A stretch of 64,000 nucleotides of DNA from DAOTXR01 sp034435375 (GCA_034435375.1 DAOTXR010000069.1:62001-126000); one strand, 5' to 3'. Counted from the stretch's first letter, positions 9,208 to 17,992 are shown. Numbers and translations: made by a program. The notes: generated by a model not told the origin, from the sequence alone.

Positions 9208-10596
9208 ATGACCAGGAAGGGGCATATTTTCTTTTTAGTGAGTCTGGGTTGTGCCAAGAACACGGTAGACTCAGAAGGCATGGCCCAGGTCCTTTCGCGT
9301 GGGGGCTATCGCAGCACGGCCTCGTCGGATGAGGCAAGCGTTCTGATCGTTAACACCTGTGGTTTCATCGACATTGCTCGCCAGGAGAGCATCCAGGTAC
9401 TGCGCGAACTGGCTACCACCAAACGTTCCGATCAGTTGCTGATCGCTGCCGGGTGTCTGGCCCAGCGCTATGGCAGGCTGCTCTCGCAGGAAGTGCCCGG
9501 CCTGGATGGTGTGATCGGTACACGGCGCTGGATGGACATCCTCGACTTGATCCACCGACTGCGTGAGCGCAGACACCCCAACCCACTCTATCACCTCCCC
9601 GACGAGGCAGTAACGGTTGGCCGCGACGAGCAGGGAGTGCTGCGGGCTGCCGTCCAGGGAGCCAGCGCCTATCTGAAAATTGCCGACGGCTGCCGCCGTC
9701 CGTGCGCTTTCTGCTCCATTCCGCTGATCAAGGGAACCCACGTCAGCCGCCCGCCGGAGGTGATCCTATCTGAGGCTGCCCACCTCAACCAGATGGGCAT
9801 CCAAGAGATCATCCTCATCTCCCAAGACACCACCGATTACGGCCACGATCTTGGCCTCCGGGATGGCCTGGCTGTGTTGCTTGAGCAGCTTCTTGCCGCT
9901 GCTCCCGACGTGCCCTGGTTCCGAGTCATGTATGCCTACCCTGGCTATGTGACCGATCGTCTGATCGAGGTTATGGCAACCCATCAACGCATCCTGCCCT
10001 ACCTGGACATGCCGCTTCAACACGGGCACCCTGAAGTTTTGAAGCGTATGCGCCGCCCCGCCAGAGTGGAGTGGGTGCACGAAACGATCGCCCACATGCG
10101 GGCTGCCATGCCCGACCTGGCTATCCGCACTACGTTCATCGTAGGCTATCCCGGCGAGACCGAGGAAGAGTTTGAGGGTCTGCTCGATTTCATCCGCGAC
10201 CTGCGTTTTGACCGCGTGGGAGCCTTCGCTTATAGCTATGAGACCGACACACCGAGCGCCAGTCTCCCCGGTCAGGTGCCCGATGAGGTGAAAGAGGCTC
10301 GCCGCGAGCGGTTGATGGCTATCCAGCAAGACATCTCGCACCAACGCAACCAGTCGTTCGTCGGCAGGACGCTCGACGTACTGATAGAAGGCTCTGGTGA
10401 TGGGTTGAGCGTGGGTCGCTCCTACCGTGACGCGCCGGAGATCGACGGACTGGTGATCGTTGAGGGCGATCTACCCATAGGGGAGATCATCCCGGTGCAC
10501 ATCACCGGCGCGATGGCTTACGATCTGATTGGCACGGTGAGAACTCAAGCAGTTCTGGCCACGGACAGCACCTCAACCCAAGGGATAATCGGCTGA
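9208..10596 (+). CDS. rimO: Ribosomal protein uS12 methylthiotransferase RimO
   Basis: 462 residues with the three parts of a methylthiotransferase. The N-terminal UPF0004 domain holds SLGCAKNTVDSEGM and two further cysteines (NTCGFID, AAGCLAQRYG). The radical-SAM core has CRRPCAFCSIP (CxxxCxxC, [4Fe-4S]). A C-terminal TRAM domain starts after residue ~380. RimO adds a methylthio group to an Asp of ribosomal protein S12. The sequence fits RimO better than MiaB by its GCRRPCAFCSIP core and length. Its stop overlaps the next gene's ATG by one base. Confidence 0.93.
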   Translation: MTRKGHIFFLVSLGCAKNTVDSEGMAQVLSRGGYRSTASSDEASVLIVNTCGFIDIARQESIQVLRELATTKRSDQLLIAAGCLAQRYGRLLSQEVPGLDGVIGTRRWMDILDLIHRLRERRHPNPLYHLPDEAVTVGRDEQGVLRAAVQGASAYLKIADGCRRPCAFCSIPLIKGTHVSRPPEVILSEAAHLNQMGIQEIILISQDTTDYGHDLGLRDGLAVLLEQLLAAAPDVPWFRVMYAYPGYVTDRLIEVMATHQRILPYLDMPLQHGHPEVLKRMRRPARVEWVHETIAHMRAAMPDLAIRTTFIVGYPGETEEEFEGLLDFIRDLRFDRVGAFAYSYETDTPSASLPGQVPDEVKEARRERLMAIQQDISHQRNQSFVGRTLDVLIEGSGDGLSVGRSYRDAPEIDGLVIVEGDLPIGEIIPVHITGAMAYDLIGTVRTQAVLATDSTSTQGIIG

Positions 10597-11153
10597 TGGA
10601 TCGCTGGACACTGCTTGAGCGTTGTGAAATACTTGACTGCTCACCATGGTTCAAGGTGTTCCGGGACAAGGTCCGTCTAGAGGACAGCAAGACCATTGTC
10701 CCTGACTTCTACCTGATCGAGGCTACATCCTGTGTCTCCATCTTTGCACTGACTGTTGACCATCAAGTTGTGCTGATCGAGCATTACCGATATGCAGTTG
10801 GGCGGCGCGTGCTGGACCTACCCGGCGGCGGCATCGATGCTGACGAAAATCCACTGGACACGGCGCAGCGCGAGCTGCGCGAGGAGACAGGTTTCGAAGC
10901 ACAGGAGTGGCATCCGTTGGGCGTCTTTACCGTCGATGGCAATCGGGGATATGGGCAAGTTTTTGCCTTTCTGGCCCTGACTGCCGTTAGGAAGGCCGCC
11001 CCTGACACAGACGACCTGGGAAGGCAGGCGGTGCGCCTGTACACCCCTAGCCGCCTGCGCACCGTTTGGCAGGCCGGCAACATTCCCGTCCTTACGGCAG
11101 CTGCTACCATTGGACTCGGTCTGGCCCATCTAGAAGCCAGGGGCATAGCCTGA
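10596..11153 (+). CDS. NUDIX hydrolase, ADP-ribose pyrophosphatase-like
   Basis: 185 residues. The Nudix box is complete around residues 72-94: GGGIDADENPLDTAQ followed by RELREETGF. The upstream segment VLIEHYRYAVGRRVLDLPGG is typical of ADP-ribose pyrophosphatases that act on NDP-sugars. The start codon overlaps the rimO stop (TGATG), implying translational coupling. Precise substrate is not determinable. Confidence 0.9.
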   Translation: MDRWTLLERCEILDCSPWFKVFRDKVRLEDSKTIVPDFYLIEATSCVSIFALTVDHQVVLIEHYRYAVGRRVLDLPGGGIDADENPLDTAQRELREETGFEAQEWHPLGVFTVDGNRGYGQVFAFLALTAVRKAAPDTDDLGRQAVRLYTPSRLRTVWQAGNIPVLTAAATIGLGLAHLEARGIA

Positions 11154-11175
11154 CCACCATCCTAGGTGGCAGGCT

Positions 11176-12339
11176 ATGCAGGGAGTCGCTATACTGCAGC
11201 CGCCGTCGGCCACAGGGATAGATTACGCGGGAGTCGTTGTGAAATCTGCGCCATCCCTCTTTCGCAACTTCGATTACATGCTGCTGGTCATTACGATCAT
11301 CTTGATCATCTTTGGGATTCTGATGATCGCCAGCGCCACGCGCGATGTTGACAGCTTGGCAGACCGTGTCCGCAGCCAGATTCTGTATGGGATCGTGGGC
11401 ATCGGCATGCTGCTCGTTGTGGCTGCCATCGATTACCGCCTGCTGACCAGTACTTACCTGTGGATCTACGGCATCGTTGTGTTTCTGCTGGGATTGGTTG
11501 GCCTGCTTGGCGTTGAGGGCGAGGCTGGGGCGCAAAGCTGGGTGAACCTCGGCGTGGCCGGGTTCCAGCCCTCTGAACTGGCCAAGATGCTGCTCATCAT
11601 CGTTCTGGCCGAGCAGCTCGCCCGCAACGTCGAAAAGATAGAGCGTCTGCCGACCATTCTCAAGTCGCTGGCGTTCGCTGCTGTTCCGGTGTTCTTCATC
11701 TTCATCCAGCCGGACTTGGGCATCAGCATCTTGGTGCTGGTAGTATGGTTCATGATGGTGTGGGTAGCCGGGATGCGTTGGCAGCATATCGCGCTGTTTG
11801 CCGCCATTGCGCTGATCGCTATTCCCATTCTCTGGTCACAGATGGAGACCTATCAGCGTTCCCGCATCGCTGTCTTCATCAACCCTGAAGTTAGCCGGGA
11901 AGCTTCTTACAACATCAACCAGGCCCTGACAGCTATTGGCAATGGCGGGCTGTTGGGCCGTGGTTACATGAATGGCTCGCAGAGCCAACGGCGCTTTTTG
12001 CGCGTGCGCCACACCGACTTCATCTTTGCCGTCGTCGCCGAGGAGTTTGGCTTCGTTGGTGCGATGGCTGTGCTGCTGTTGATCCTGATCGTAGTGCTGC
12101 GCATTCTTCGTGCCGCACGCTTGACCTCTGATATGGCAGGCAAGCTGATCTGTATTGGGGTGGCTACTGTGATCTTCTTCCAGACCCTTGTGTCAATCGG
12201 CATGAATGTCCGTATGATGCCGGTCACCGGTCTAACACTGCCTTTCATCAGTTCGGGTGGCAGTTCGCTGGTGACATTGCTGTTCGGCATCGGCCTGGTA
12301 GAGAGCATCGTTGCACGCCACAACCCTCGGGAATTGTAA
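11176..12339 (+). CDS. SEDS-family peptidoglycan polymerase (FtsW/RodA)
   Basis: 387 residues with about ten membrane spans. Diagnostic motifs are AQSWVNLGVAGFQPSELAKM, FIQPDLGISILVLV, the RVRHTDFIFAVVAEEFG loop, and MMPVTGLTLPFISSGGSS near the C-terminus. The QPDLG variant favours RodA over FtsW, but the two are hard to separate and no mre or fts partner adjoins it. The enzyme polymerises lipid II glycan at the cell membrane with a class B PBP, which is not in the window. The start is the first ATG of the frame; a later GTG near 11239 is possible. Confidence 0.88.
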   Translation: MQGVAILQPPSATGIDYAGVVVKSAPSLFRNFDYMLLVITIILIIFGILMIASATRDVDSLADRVRSQILYGIVGIGMLLVVAAIDYRLLTSTYLWIYGIVVFLLGLVGLLGVEGEAGAQSWVNLGVAGFQPSELAKMLLIIVLAEQLARNVEKIERLPTILKSLAFAAVPVFFIFIQPDLGISILVLVVWFMMVWVAGMRWQHIALFAAIALIAIPILWSQMETYQRSRIAVFINPEVSREASYNINQALTAIGNGGLLGRGYMNGSQSQRRFLRVRHTDFIFAVVAEEFGFVGAMAVLLLILIVVLRILRAARLTSDMAGKLICIGVATVIFFQTLVSIGMNVRMMPVTGLTLPFISSGGSSLVTLLFGIGLVESIVARHNPREL

Positions 12340-12360
12340 GGCGCTCTACCATGCTATAAT
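12334..12360 (+). promoter_or_regulatory. Candidate gltX promoter
   Basis: A consensus TATAAT at 12355-12360 lies 76 nt before the gltX start. A TTGTAA 15 bp upstream overlaps the stop codon of the SEDS gene. The spacer is short, so the -35 assignment is weak. Confidence 0.4.
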
Positions 12361-12436
12361 CTGCACTCACGTGCAATAAGAGTGGGTTTCCGAGATCCAC
12401 CCTCAAGCTCATCAGGCTTCCACAGGAGATAGGGCC

Positions 12437-13918
12437 TTGTCTGACGCAACTACCTATCCAGTGCGCGTCCGCTTCGCGCCCAGCCCAACCGGTTATCTGC
12501 ACATTGGTGGGGCGCGCACGGCGCTGTTCAACTGGCTGTTTGCTCACAAGCACGGCGGCGTCTTCATCTTGCGCATCGAAGACACCGACCAGACCCGTTA
12601 CGTGCCTAACGCCGAGGATGACATCAAGGAAAGCCTGCGCTGGCTGGGGTTGCAGTGGGACGAAGGGCCAGACGTAGGCGGGAAGTATGGCCCCTATCGT
12701 CAATCGGAGCGGTCCGAACTGTACCGGAAGTGGGCTGAGTGGCTGGTCGAACACGGCCATGCCTACCGCTGCAACTGCACGCCGGAACGGCTAGAGGCCG
12801 TGCGCGAGCAGCAGCGACAGACAGGCCAGACACCTGGCTATGACCGTCACTGCCGCGATCTCAACCTGGGTGCAGACATCGGGGCGCACGTGATTCGCTT
12901 CAAGATGCCGATAGAGGGGGAAACAGCGTTCAACGACATCATTCGTGGGCCAATCGTCTTTAAGAACGCCGATTTGCAGGACCTGGTGCTGCTCAAATCG
13001 GATGGCCTGCCTACTTACCACCTGGCCAATGTGGTCGACGACCATTTTATGCAGATTAGCCACATCATGCGCGCCGATGAGTGGATCGCGACTGCTCCAC
13101 TCCACTGGCAGATGTACAAAGCCTTCGGCTGGGAGATGCCAGCCATTGCTCATCTTCCGGTGATCCTCAGCCCCAGTGGCAAGGGCAAGCTCAGCAAGCG
13201 AGATCAGGCTTTCCAGGACGGCAATCTGCGGGTGATGGTGCAGGTGCGCGAGTTCCGCGAGTCCGGCTACCTACCTGAGGCGGTAGTCAACTTTTTAACC
13301 AACGTTGGCTGGGCGCTGGGTGACGACCGCGAGGTCTTCACGCCTGAGGAGGCAATGGCTCGTTTCCGCTTGGAAGACATCAATCCAGCAGCCAGCAAAC
13401 TTCCGTATGAGAAGTTGGAGTGGCTGAACGGCGTCTACATTCGCGAGAAGCTGACTGCGGACCAGCTCGCCACCCGCCTGAAACCCGTCCTGGAGCAGGC
13501 CGGGCTTGTGGTGGATGACGAACGCCTGCGCTGCGTCATCCCCCTGATCCGGGAGCGCATCAAGACGCTCAATGAAGCGGTCGATATGGTGGGCTTTATC
13601 TTCCGAGACACTGTGACGGTTGCCGACCCGACAATGCTGATCCAGAACAAAATGGATGCCGCCAGCACCGCCCTGGCGCTGGGTGCTGCACACGATACGC
13701 TGGCTGCCCTGGCCGACTTTTCGCACGTTGCTCAGGAAGCTGCGCTGCGGCCACTGGCCGAACAACTTGGACTAAGTGCTGGGCAATTGTTCGGCGCGAT
13801 CCGCGTCGCTGTGACCGGGCAGACTGTTTCGCCGCCGCTATTCGAGACCATGGAGATCCTGGGAAAAGACATCAGCCTTAGGCGCATTAGGGCAGCAGTG
13901 GATTTACTGCAAGGCTGA
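12437..13918 (+). CDS. gltX: Glutamyl-tRNA synthetase
   Basis: 493 residues, TTG start with AGGAGAT upstream. Class I synthetase marks: VRFAPSPTGYLHIGGARTAL (HIGH variant HIGG) at the N-terminus, FKMPIEGETAFNDIIRGPI, LPTYHLANVVDDH, and the KMSKS loop as KLSKRD near residue 255. The all-helical anticodon-binding region fills the C-terminal third. The protein charges tRNA-Glu, and also tRNA-Gln if an amidotransferase route is used. It has its own promoter and a strong hairpin after the stop. Confidence 0.96.
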   Translation: MSDATTYPVRVRFAPSPTGYLHIGGARTALFNWLFAHKHGGVFILRIEDTDQTRYVPNAEDDIKESLRWLGLQWDEGPDVGGKYGPYRQSERSELYRKWAEWLVEHGHAYRCNCTPERLEAVREQQRQTGQTPGYDRHCRDLNLGADIGAHVIRFKMPIEGETAFNDIIRGPIVFKNADLQDLVLLKSDGLPTYHLANVVDDHFMQISHIMRADEWIATAPLHWQMYKAFGWEMPAIAHLPVILSPSGKGKLSKRDQAFQDGNLRVMVQVREFRESGYLPEAVVNFLTNVGWALGDDREVFTPEEAMARFRLEDINPAASKLPYEKLEWLNGVYIREKLTADQLATRLKPVLEQAGLVVDDERLRCVIPLIRERIKTLNEAVDMVGFIFRDTVTVADPTMLIQNKMDAASTALALGAAHDTLAALADFSHVAQEAALRPLAEQLGLSAGQLFGAIRVAVTGQTVSPPLFETMEILGKDISLRRIRAAVDLLQG

Positions 13919-13929
13919 TCTCTCGCTGC

Positions 13930-13959
13930 GATCAGGAACGCCAGGAGGCGTTCCTGATC
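13930..13959. terminator. Bidirectional hairpin between gltX and a convergent receiver gene
   Basis: Perfect 13-bp stem GATCAGGAACGCC (13930-13942) / GGCGTTCCTGATC (13947-13959) with a 4-nt AGGA loop, 12 nt past the gltX stop and 14 nt from the stop of the convergent gene. There is no U-tract on either side. Confidence 0.65.
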
Positions 13960-13972
13960 ACGGGGGTCGTTG

Positions 13973-14431
13973 TTAGCCGATCCTTCCCTTCAATGCCGCT
14001 TCGAGCATCTCCCTAAACCGGTCAGGGTCTGGGAAGGGCTTATTGATGAACAGGTCTGGTTGGGCTATCTGCATGATGGCAGCCCGCTCCTCTGGGTTGA
14101 ACCGGTAGGCAGTGATCATCGCAATAGCCATGTGGGCTGTCTTTGGCGTGGCCCGCAGCCGCCGCGCGATCTCATGGCCTTGCGGTCCTTTTGGCAGACG
14201 GACATCCAACATGGCCAGCTCAGGGACACTGCCGCCAAAGGTGGGGTTTTCTACCTGATCCAACCAGGCCATCGTCTCAATACCATCGGAAAAGACCAAG
14301 GGAGTGATGTCCCAGATCGAGAGCATCTCTGTAAGGGCCAAGCGGAGTGCCGGCTCATCTTCCACGATCATCCACACTCTTTCCTGCTTGTCTTCTTGTG
14401 CCACGTTTGCCTCACTCCGATCGTCGTTCAC
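13973..14431 (-). CDS. Stand-alone receiver-domain response regulator
   Basis: 152 residues, essentially one receiver domain and no output domain. The acidic pair is in VWMIVEDEP, the phospho-Asp in LAMLDVRLPKGP, the Thr in MITAYR and the Lys in FINKPFPDPD. GTG 14431 is the longest start; a GTG at 14404 preceded by GTGAGG is a better-placed alternative. A CheY/Spo0F-type shuttle for one of the many kinases is the likely role. No kinase adjoins it. Confidence 0.85.
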   Translation of the reverse strand: MNDDRSEANVAQEDKQERVWMIVEDEPALRLALTEMLSIWDITPLVFSDGIETMAWLDQVENPTFGGSVPELAMLDVRLPKGPQGHEIARRLRATPKTAHMAIAMITAYRFNPEERAAIMQIAQPDLFINKPFPDPDRFREMLEAALKGRIG

Positions 14432-14517
14432 CGCCAGACAGACTCTTCAGACAGACCATACTCTGCCCGCCGAACTCTGGCAGCCATCTCTGATATCTGG
14501 GGTCTACATGCATACCG

Positions 14518-14548
14518 CCCTAAATGAGAGCTTCTCTCAATTTTAGGG
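14518..14548. terminator. Hairpin between exonuclease and receiver genes
   Basis: CCCTAAA-TGAGAG (14518-14530) pairs with CTCTCA and TTTAGGG (14534-14548) around a CTT loop, with one 2-nt bulge. It lies 145 nt beyond the exonuclease stop and 87 nt before the receiver gene on the minus strand. It could end the first transcript or be a leader structure of the second. Confidence 0.4.
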
Positions 14549-14693
14549 TTTAATGTGCACCTGGGCAATCCGAAACCGGGCTTGCATACACACTCTAGTT
14601 CAGGCCAACCCACTATAATCTCACATGAGGTCGCCATGAAAGTGGGCAAGCTAAAATACTATACCTCTGGGCCATCAGAACTGGTAGGTCTAT

Positions 14694-15923
14694 TTATTTA
14701 GAGAGCTTCCTGAGCAGACGCCCGCGGCGGTGGTGCAACTCGTTCAGCGCCCGCCTGCCCCGCCAGCCAGGCCGCCACGACTCGGCCAGGCGGATGGCCC
14801 GTTCAGTCCAGTCTAGCGCCTGGGTCAAGTCCCTGGTGCGCCACTCGTGATACTTCGCAATCTCCTCATGGCCCAGGGTATCAATCCCCAGATCAGCCAC
14901 AGCAGCCCACAGGGAGACGGCCTCGTCGTGGCGGCCCGTCTGCTTGAGCAGGGACGCCAATCCCACCAGAGCATCATATCGTGACTCGGCGTCGGGCGCT
15001 GTGTGGGCTGCCACGCGGTAGGCCGTCTCGCTGTCTCGAAGCATCCCTCGATGATAATACCAGCGGGCCAGACTTAACTGGTCGTCAATAGGCTGTGCTG
15101 CAGCGTCGGGCCGCTCAAAGATTTGGCACAACGTCACGGCCAATGCCACCATGGAGAGCAGGTCCATCTCATTATGGTAGAGCACGCGCACCATCTGGCG
15201 AGCATCTCGCGTTTCCAGGTACTGGCGGTAGAGCATGGGGATTAGCGCGCCAGGCACGTCCTGGGAGGTGCGTTGAACACCGAGCACACTCTCCTCCAGC
15301 GACCTAAGCGAACATGACGACAGCCGTCGCCGCCACAGGCGGCGTGCCGGAGGCAGCAAATCCAGGTTGGGCAGGCGGCTCAGAGGCGACCGCCGCCGCG
15401 CCAATACGTAGCGATCAGCTAACAAGGGAACATCAAAGGTCCGTCCATTGAACGTCACCAGCGCGGTTCCCGGCGCGAACACGTCACTCAGCAGCGCCAG
15501 CATCGCCATCTCTTCGGCTGGATCGCGCAGGAAAAGTTGATGCACCTCAAACCGACCCGCCTGGTTAAAGAAGCCAATCCCCACCAGGAAGGCCAGCGCC
15601 CCGCCGCCGAGACCTGTCGTTTCCGCATCGAGAAACACGAAACGGGGCAAGGCTGTCTGGGAGAGCGTCTCCTCGGCGCTGAGCTGGGCTAACGTCGTTA
15701 CGTCCTGCGCCAGCCATTCTGACAACTGGACAGCGCCATGCACCGTTCCTGGCTCGTGCAAGCGCCTGATTCTAAAACATGCCCCACTGGCCCTCTCAAC
15801 TGTCTGGCCGTCGACCAGCGCATCAATATCCGGACCGAGTTGCGGGCGTGGCTTCGGCACAAAATCGCGCCCAGTGGTCACTCCCAAGCGTCTCAAGCGC
15901 CTGCGTAGATCGTCAGCAGCCAC
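14694..15923 (-). CDS. RNase H-like 3'-5' exonuclease domain protein (YprB family) with TPR-like C-terminus
   Basis: 409 residues, GTG start. Residues ~95-265 carry a DEDD-type exonuclease core: FVFLDAETTGLGGG (first D and E), TALVTFNGRTFDVPLLADR (second D) and YHNEMDLLSMVALA (last D). This is the pattern of the YprB RNase H-like family. Residues ~275-400 contain helical repeats (LSLARWYYHRGMLRDSETAY, LVGLASLLKQTGRHDEAVSL) like TPR units, so the protein may act in a complex. Nucleic-acid substrate is unknown. The upstream region has a CRP/FNR-like box and a small ORF. Confidence 0.85.
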   Translation of the reverse strand: MAADDLRRRLRRLGVTTGRDFVPKPRPQLGPDIDALVDGQTVERASGACFRIRRLHEPGTVHGAVQLSEWLAQDVTTLAQLSAEETLSQTALPRFVFLDAETTGLGGGALAFLVGIGFFNQAGRFEVHQLFLRDPAEEMAMLALLSDVFAPGTALVTFNGRTFDVPLLADRYVLARRRSPLSRLPNLDLLPPARRLWRRRLSSCSLRSLEESVLGVQRTSQDVPGALIPMLYRQYLETRDARQMVRVLYHNEMDLLSMVALAVTLCQIFERPDAAAQPIDDQLSLARWYYHRGMLRDSETAYRVAAHTAPDAESRYDALVGLASLLKQTGRHDEAVSLWAAVADLGIDTLGHEEIAKYHEWRTRDLTQALDWTERAIRLAESWRPGWRGRRALNELHHRRGRLLRKLSK

Positions 15924-15966
15924 TGCAATGGCCTCACGCTATACCCGGCTTGTATTGTGAACGGGA

Positions 15967-15990
15967 TCACAAATTGTGACTAATGTCACG
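15967..15990. promoter_or_regulatory. CRP/FNR-like palindromic sites upstream of the exonuclease gene
   Basis: Two overlapping symmetric elements are present: TCACAA-A-TTGTGA (15967-15979) and TGTGA-N6-TCAC (15975-15989), the latter close to the CRP-family consensus TGTGA-N6-TCACA. They sit 44-66 nt before the exonuclease GTG and overlap the end of the small ORF. The factor is not known. Confidence 0.4.
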
Positions 15991-16066
15991 CAACCGGCGT
16001 GAACTTTGTAACTAGGGTTTCCTGTCCGCATATTTTAGTATAGCAAGTGAGTTTGATAGCGCTCAT
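15986..16066 (-). CDS. Possible 26-residue ORF upstream of the exonuclease gene
   Basis: An ATG at 16066 follows a very strong Shine-Dalgarno (AAAGGAGGAG, about 6 nt spacing) on the minus strand and is open for 26 codons (starts MSAIKLTCYTKICGQ) to a TGA at 15986-15988, 62 nt before the exonuclease start. A 10-bp GC hairpin (16093-16124) lies just upstream of the Shine-Dalgarno. It could be a leader peptide or a free small protein. No homology is recognised, and translation is inferred from the ribosome-binding site only. Confidence 0.35.
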   Translation of the reverse strand: MSAIKLTCYTKICGQETLVTKFTPVA

Positions 16067-16092
16067 CGCTGTCTCCTCCTTTGGCGAAGGCC

Positions 16093-16124
16093 CCCGCCGG
16101 GTCTCCCCCCTCACACCCGGCGGG
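16093..16124. terminator. GC-rich hairpin in the 15.9-16.2 kb gap
   Basis: Perfect 10-bp stem CCCGCCGGGT (16093-16102) / ACCCGGCGGG (16115-16124) with a 12-nt loop. On the plus strand it is followed by a T-run (16132-16136), as in an intrinsic terminator, but no plus-strand gene precedes it. On the minus strand it stands directly before the ribosome-binding site of the 26-codon ORF. Confidence 0.45.
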
Positions 16125-16235
16125 AGCTCTGCTTTTTACGGCCAGCGGGTAGGCCATTTGGCCACCCAGTTTCGACGGATGCATCCAGCATGATGTATAA
16201 TCGTCAAAAAGTTATGGGTACTGATGGAGGCCAGC

Positions 16236-16631
16236 ATGCCAGGTCTTGACATTGCACAATTTATTCCACTCTACCCTCTGCACTGGACGACGATTTTACA
16301 CTACCTGCTCCTGATCGGGACAATCGCTCTGTTAACGCTTGCCGGGGACAAATCGTCGATTCTCTACACATTCGTGCTCGCCTTCCTCGCACTGCTGATC
16401 GGCGTCGATCTCTATTCCAACCTGATTCGTATCCCGCGTCTATTTATCTTCTTGGTACGAATCGCAGTCTTCGGCATCCCAGTCATCATTGCTGGCATGG
16501 GAGCAAATGAGCAGTCAAGGAGTGTGGCTGGCATCACGGCTGTGATTGCCTTGCCGCTTCTCGTGCTGACGTTCATCTCGTGCTGGCTTGGCCCTACCTT
16601 TGGCGATCCTCGCATCATCGGATGGTGTTAA
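16236..16631 (+). CDS. Small integral membrane protein of unknown function
   Basis: 131 residues from ATG 16236, chosen because GGAGG (16226-16230) is 5 nt upstream; an ATG at 16224 is less well placed. Four hydrophobic segments are seen: residues ~20-37, ~43-60, ~66-85 and ~95-117 (VAGITAVIALPLLVLTFI). It has no recognised motif or family. A TATAAT at 16196-16201 gives a possible promoter and a clear hairpin terminator follows at 16749. It seems to be a monocistronic gene. Confidence 0.65.
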   Translation: MPGLDIAQFIPLYPLHWTTILHYLLLIGTIALLTLAGDKSSILYTFVLAFLALLIGVDLYSNLIRIPRLFIFLVRIAVFGIPVIIAGMGANEQSRSVAGITAVIALPLLVLTFISCWLGPTFGDPRIIGWC

Positions 16632-16748
16632 GGATTCCCGGAGACACCTACGAGGAGCGGGTCTTGAAGGGCAAACCTTGCCCGTCGTTCTCGCCCAATT
16701 TCAGAGGGCTATCCAGCTCCTACATCCAGCGGAAGTTTTAAGGTAGAG

Positions 16749-16780
16749 AAAAGGACCTGTTGAATCGCTCAGGTCCTTTT
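16749..16780. terminator. Bidirectional intrinsic terminator
   Basis: AAAAGGACCTG (16749-16759) / CAGGTCCTTTT (16770-16780), 11-bp perfect stem with a 10-nt loop. The arms themselves supply A/T tracts on both strands. It separates the small membrane-protein gene from convergent ilvE. Confidence 0.75.
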
Positions 16781-16805
16781 GTACACGGGGCTAAGAGCCG
16801 TTGTC

Positions 16806-17750
16806 TTACTGCGCCATAATGCTCTGATAGACAGGCGTGGTCCAGTGCCGGTACTTCTCCACGCGACCTGTCACAACATCAAAATACAGAGAGCGCAGCT
16901 CGCTGACAATCGGCCCCAAGCTACCGGACCCTACAGGCCGGTGGTCGACGGAGGTGATGGCTGCGATCTGCACCCCGGTCCCGCATAGAAAAGCCTCGTC
17001 AGCTAAGTAGACCTCTGTCCGGTCGATTTCCCGCTCAACCACTTGGAGACCCATCTCCTCGCGCAGCAGTTCAATCACCGTGCGGCGGGTAATGCCTTCC
17101 AGGATGTTGGCGGTGATAGGCGGGGTATAGGCTACACCGTTGCGAATCATGAAGAAGTTGGCTGCACTGCCCTCTGAGAGATGGCCATTCTGGTTGAGAA
17201 CCAACGCTTCATCATAGCCAGACAGCACAGCATCACTCTTGATCAGCGCCGAGTTGGCATACGCGCCGACGATCTTGCCACGCGCCGGGATGGTGTTGTC
17301 GTCCACTCGACGCCACGAGGAGAAGGTCACGCTGATACCTTCTTCATTCGGGACATAGCTACCAAACGGCAGCGAAAACATCGTTACCGCGTACTCTAAG
17401 CCGTGCAACTTGACCCCGATCAGATTGGAGGCGATGTAGGCCAGCGGGCGGATGTAGACGTTGGTCTGCCAGCCCTCGGCGCGGAGCAGCTCGATCAAAA
17501 TGTCGAGCAGGCGCTCAGAGGTGTAGTCCAGATCGAACATCAAGAGACGGGCCGAGTCTAGAAAGCGTGTGAAGTGATCGAGGGGACGAAATACATAGAG
17601 CTGTTTTTCATCTGCGTTCCAGAACCCTCTCAGACCTCCAAAGGCCCCTGTGCCATAGTTGAACGTGTGATTCATGACGCTCAGAGTCGCTTTTTCAAAT
17701 GGGACGATCTGCCCCTGAAAATAAGCGTACTTGGGGAGCTGTGGTGTCAC
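16806..17750 (-). CDS. ilvE: Branched-chain amino acid aminotransferase
   Basis: 314 residues, GTG start with GGAGG 6-10 nt upstream. Class IV PLP aminotransferase: FNYGTGAFGGLRGFWN near residue 35, the PLP lysine in GKIVGAYANSALIKSDA (~160), and the signature DEALVLNQNGHLSEGSAANF (~185) followed by TPPITANILEGITR. It transfers the amino group between glutamate and Leu/Ile/Val. The GTG start and monocistronic arrangement set it apart from other ilv genes, none of which are in the window. Confidence 0.94.
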   Translation of the reverse strand: MTPQLPKYAYFQGQIVPFEKATLSVMNHTFNYGTGAFGGLRGFWNADEKQLYVFRPLDHFTRFLDSARLLMFDLDYTSERLLDILIELLRAEGWQTNVYIRPLAYIASNLIGVKLHGLEYAVTMFSLPFGSYVPNEEGISVTFSSWRRVDDNTIPARGKIVGAYANSALIKSDAVLSGYDEALVLNQNGHLSEGSAANFFMIRNGVAYTPPITANILEGITRRTVIELLREEMGLQVVEREIDRTEVYLADEAFLCGTGVQIAAITSVDHRPVGSGSLGPIVSELRSLYFDVVTGRVEKYRHWTTPVYQSIMAQ

Positions 17751-17884
17751 CGAAACCCTCCTTAGAATGGCTCGAAACTTTTGCAGCGTCTGTTATTCAC
17801 GTCCCCTGAGGCAATGCTTCCTTCATCTGGTCGTTGAGCAGCGCATCTCTGCACCCCCATGACGAATGATCTTACCCTCCTTGT

Positions 17885-17915
17885 ATTATAAATAAAATCG
17901 ACACAGTTGGTACAA
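17885..17915 (-). promoter_or_regulatory. Candidate ilvE promoter
   Basis: On the minus strand TTGTAC (17915-17910) and a perfect TATAAT (17890-17885) are 19 bp apart. They precede ilvE by about 135 nt of leader. The long spacer weakens the -35 assignment. Confidence 0.4.
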
Positions 17916-17957
17916 ATTGTTGGCCAATCATAGGGCAACCACCTACCCGATTGACAC

Positions 17958-17992
17958 ATAGCCCTCACCACCGAGGGGGGGGTGAGGGCTAT
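17958..17992. terminator. Strong hairpin after the SPFH gene
   Basis: Perfect 12-bp stem ATAGCCCTCACC (17958-17969) / GGTGAGGGCTAT (17981-17992) with an 11-nt G-rich loop, 40 nt past the stop of the minus-strand SPFH gene and upstream of ilvE. No U-tract follows. Confidence 0.6.
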
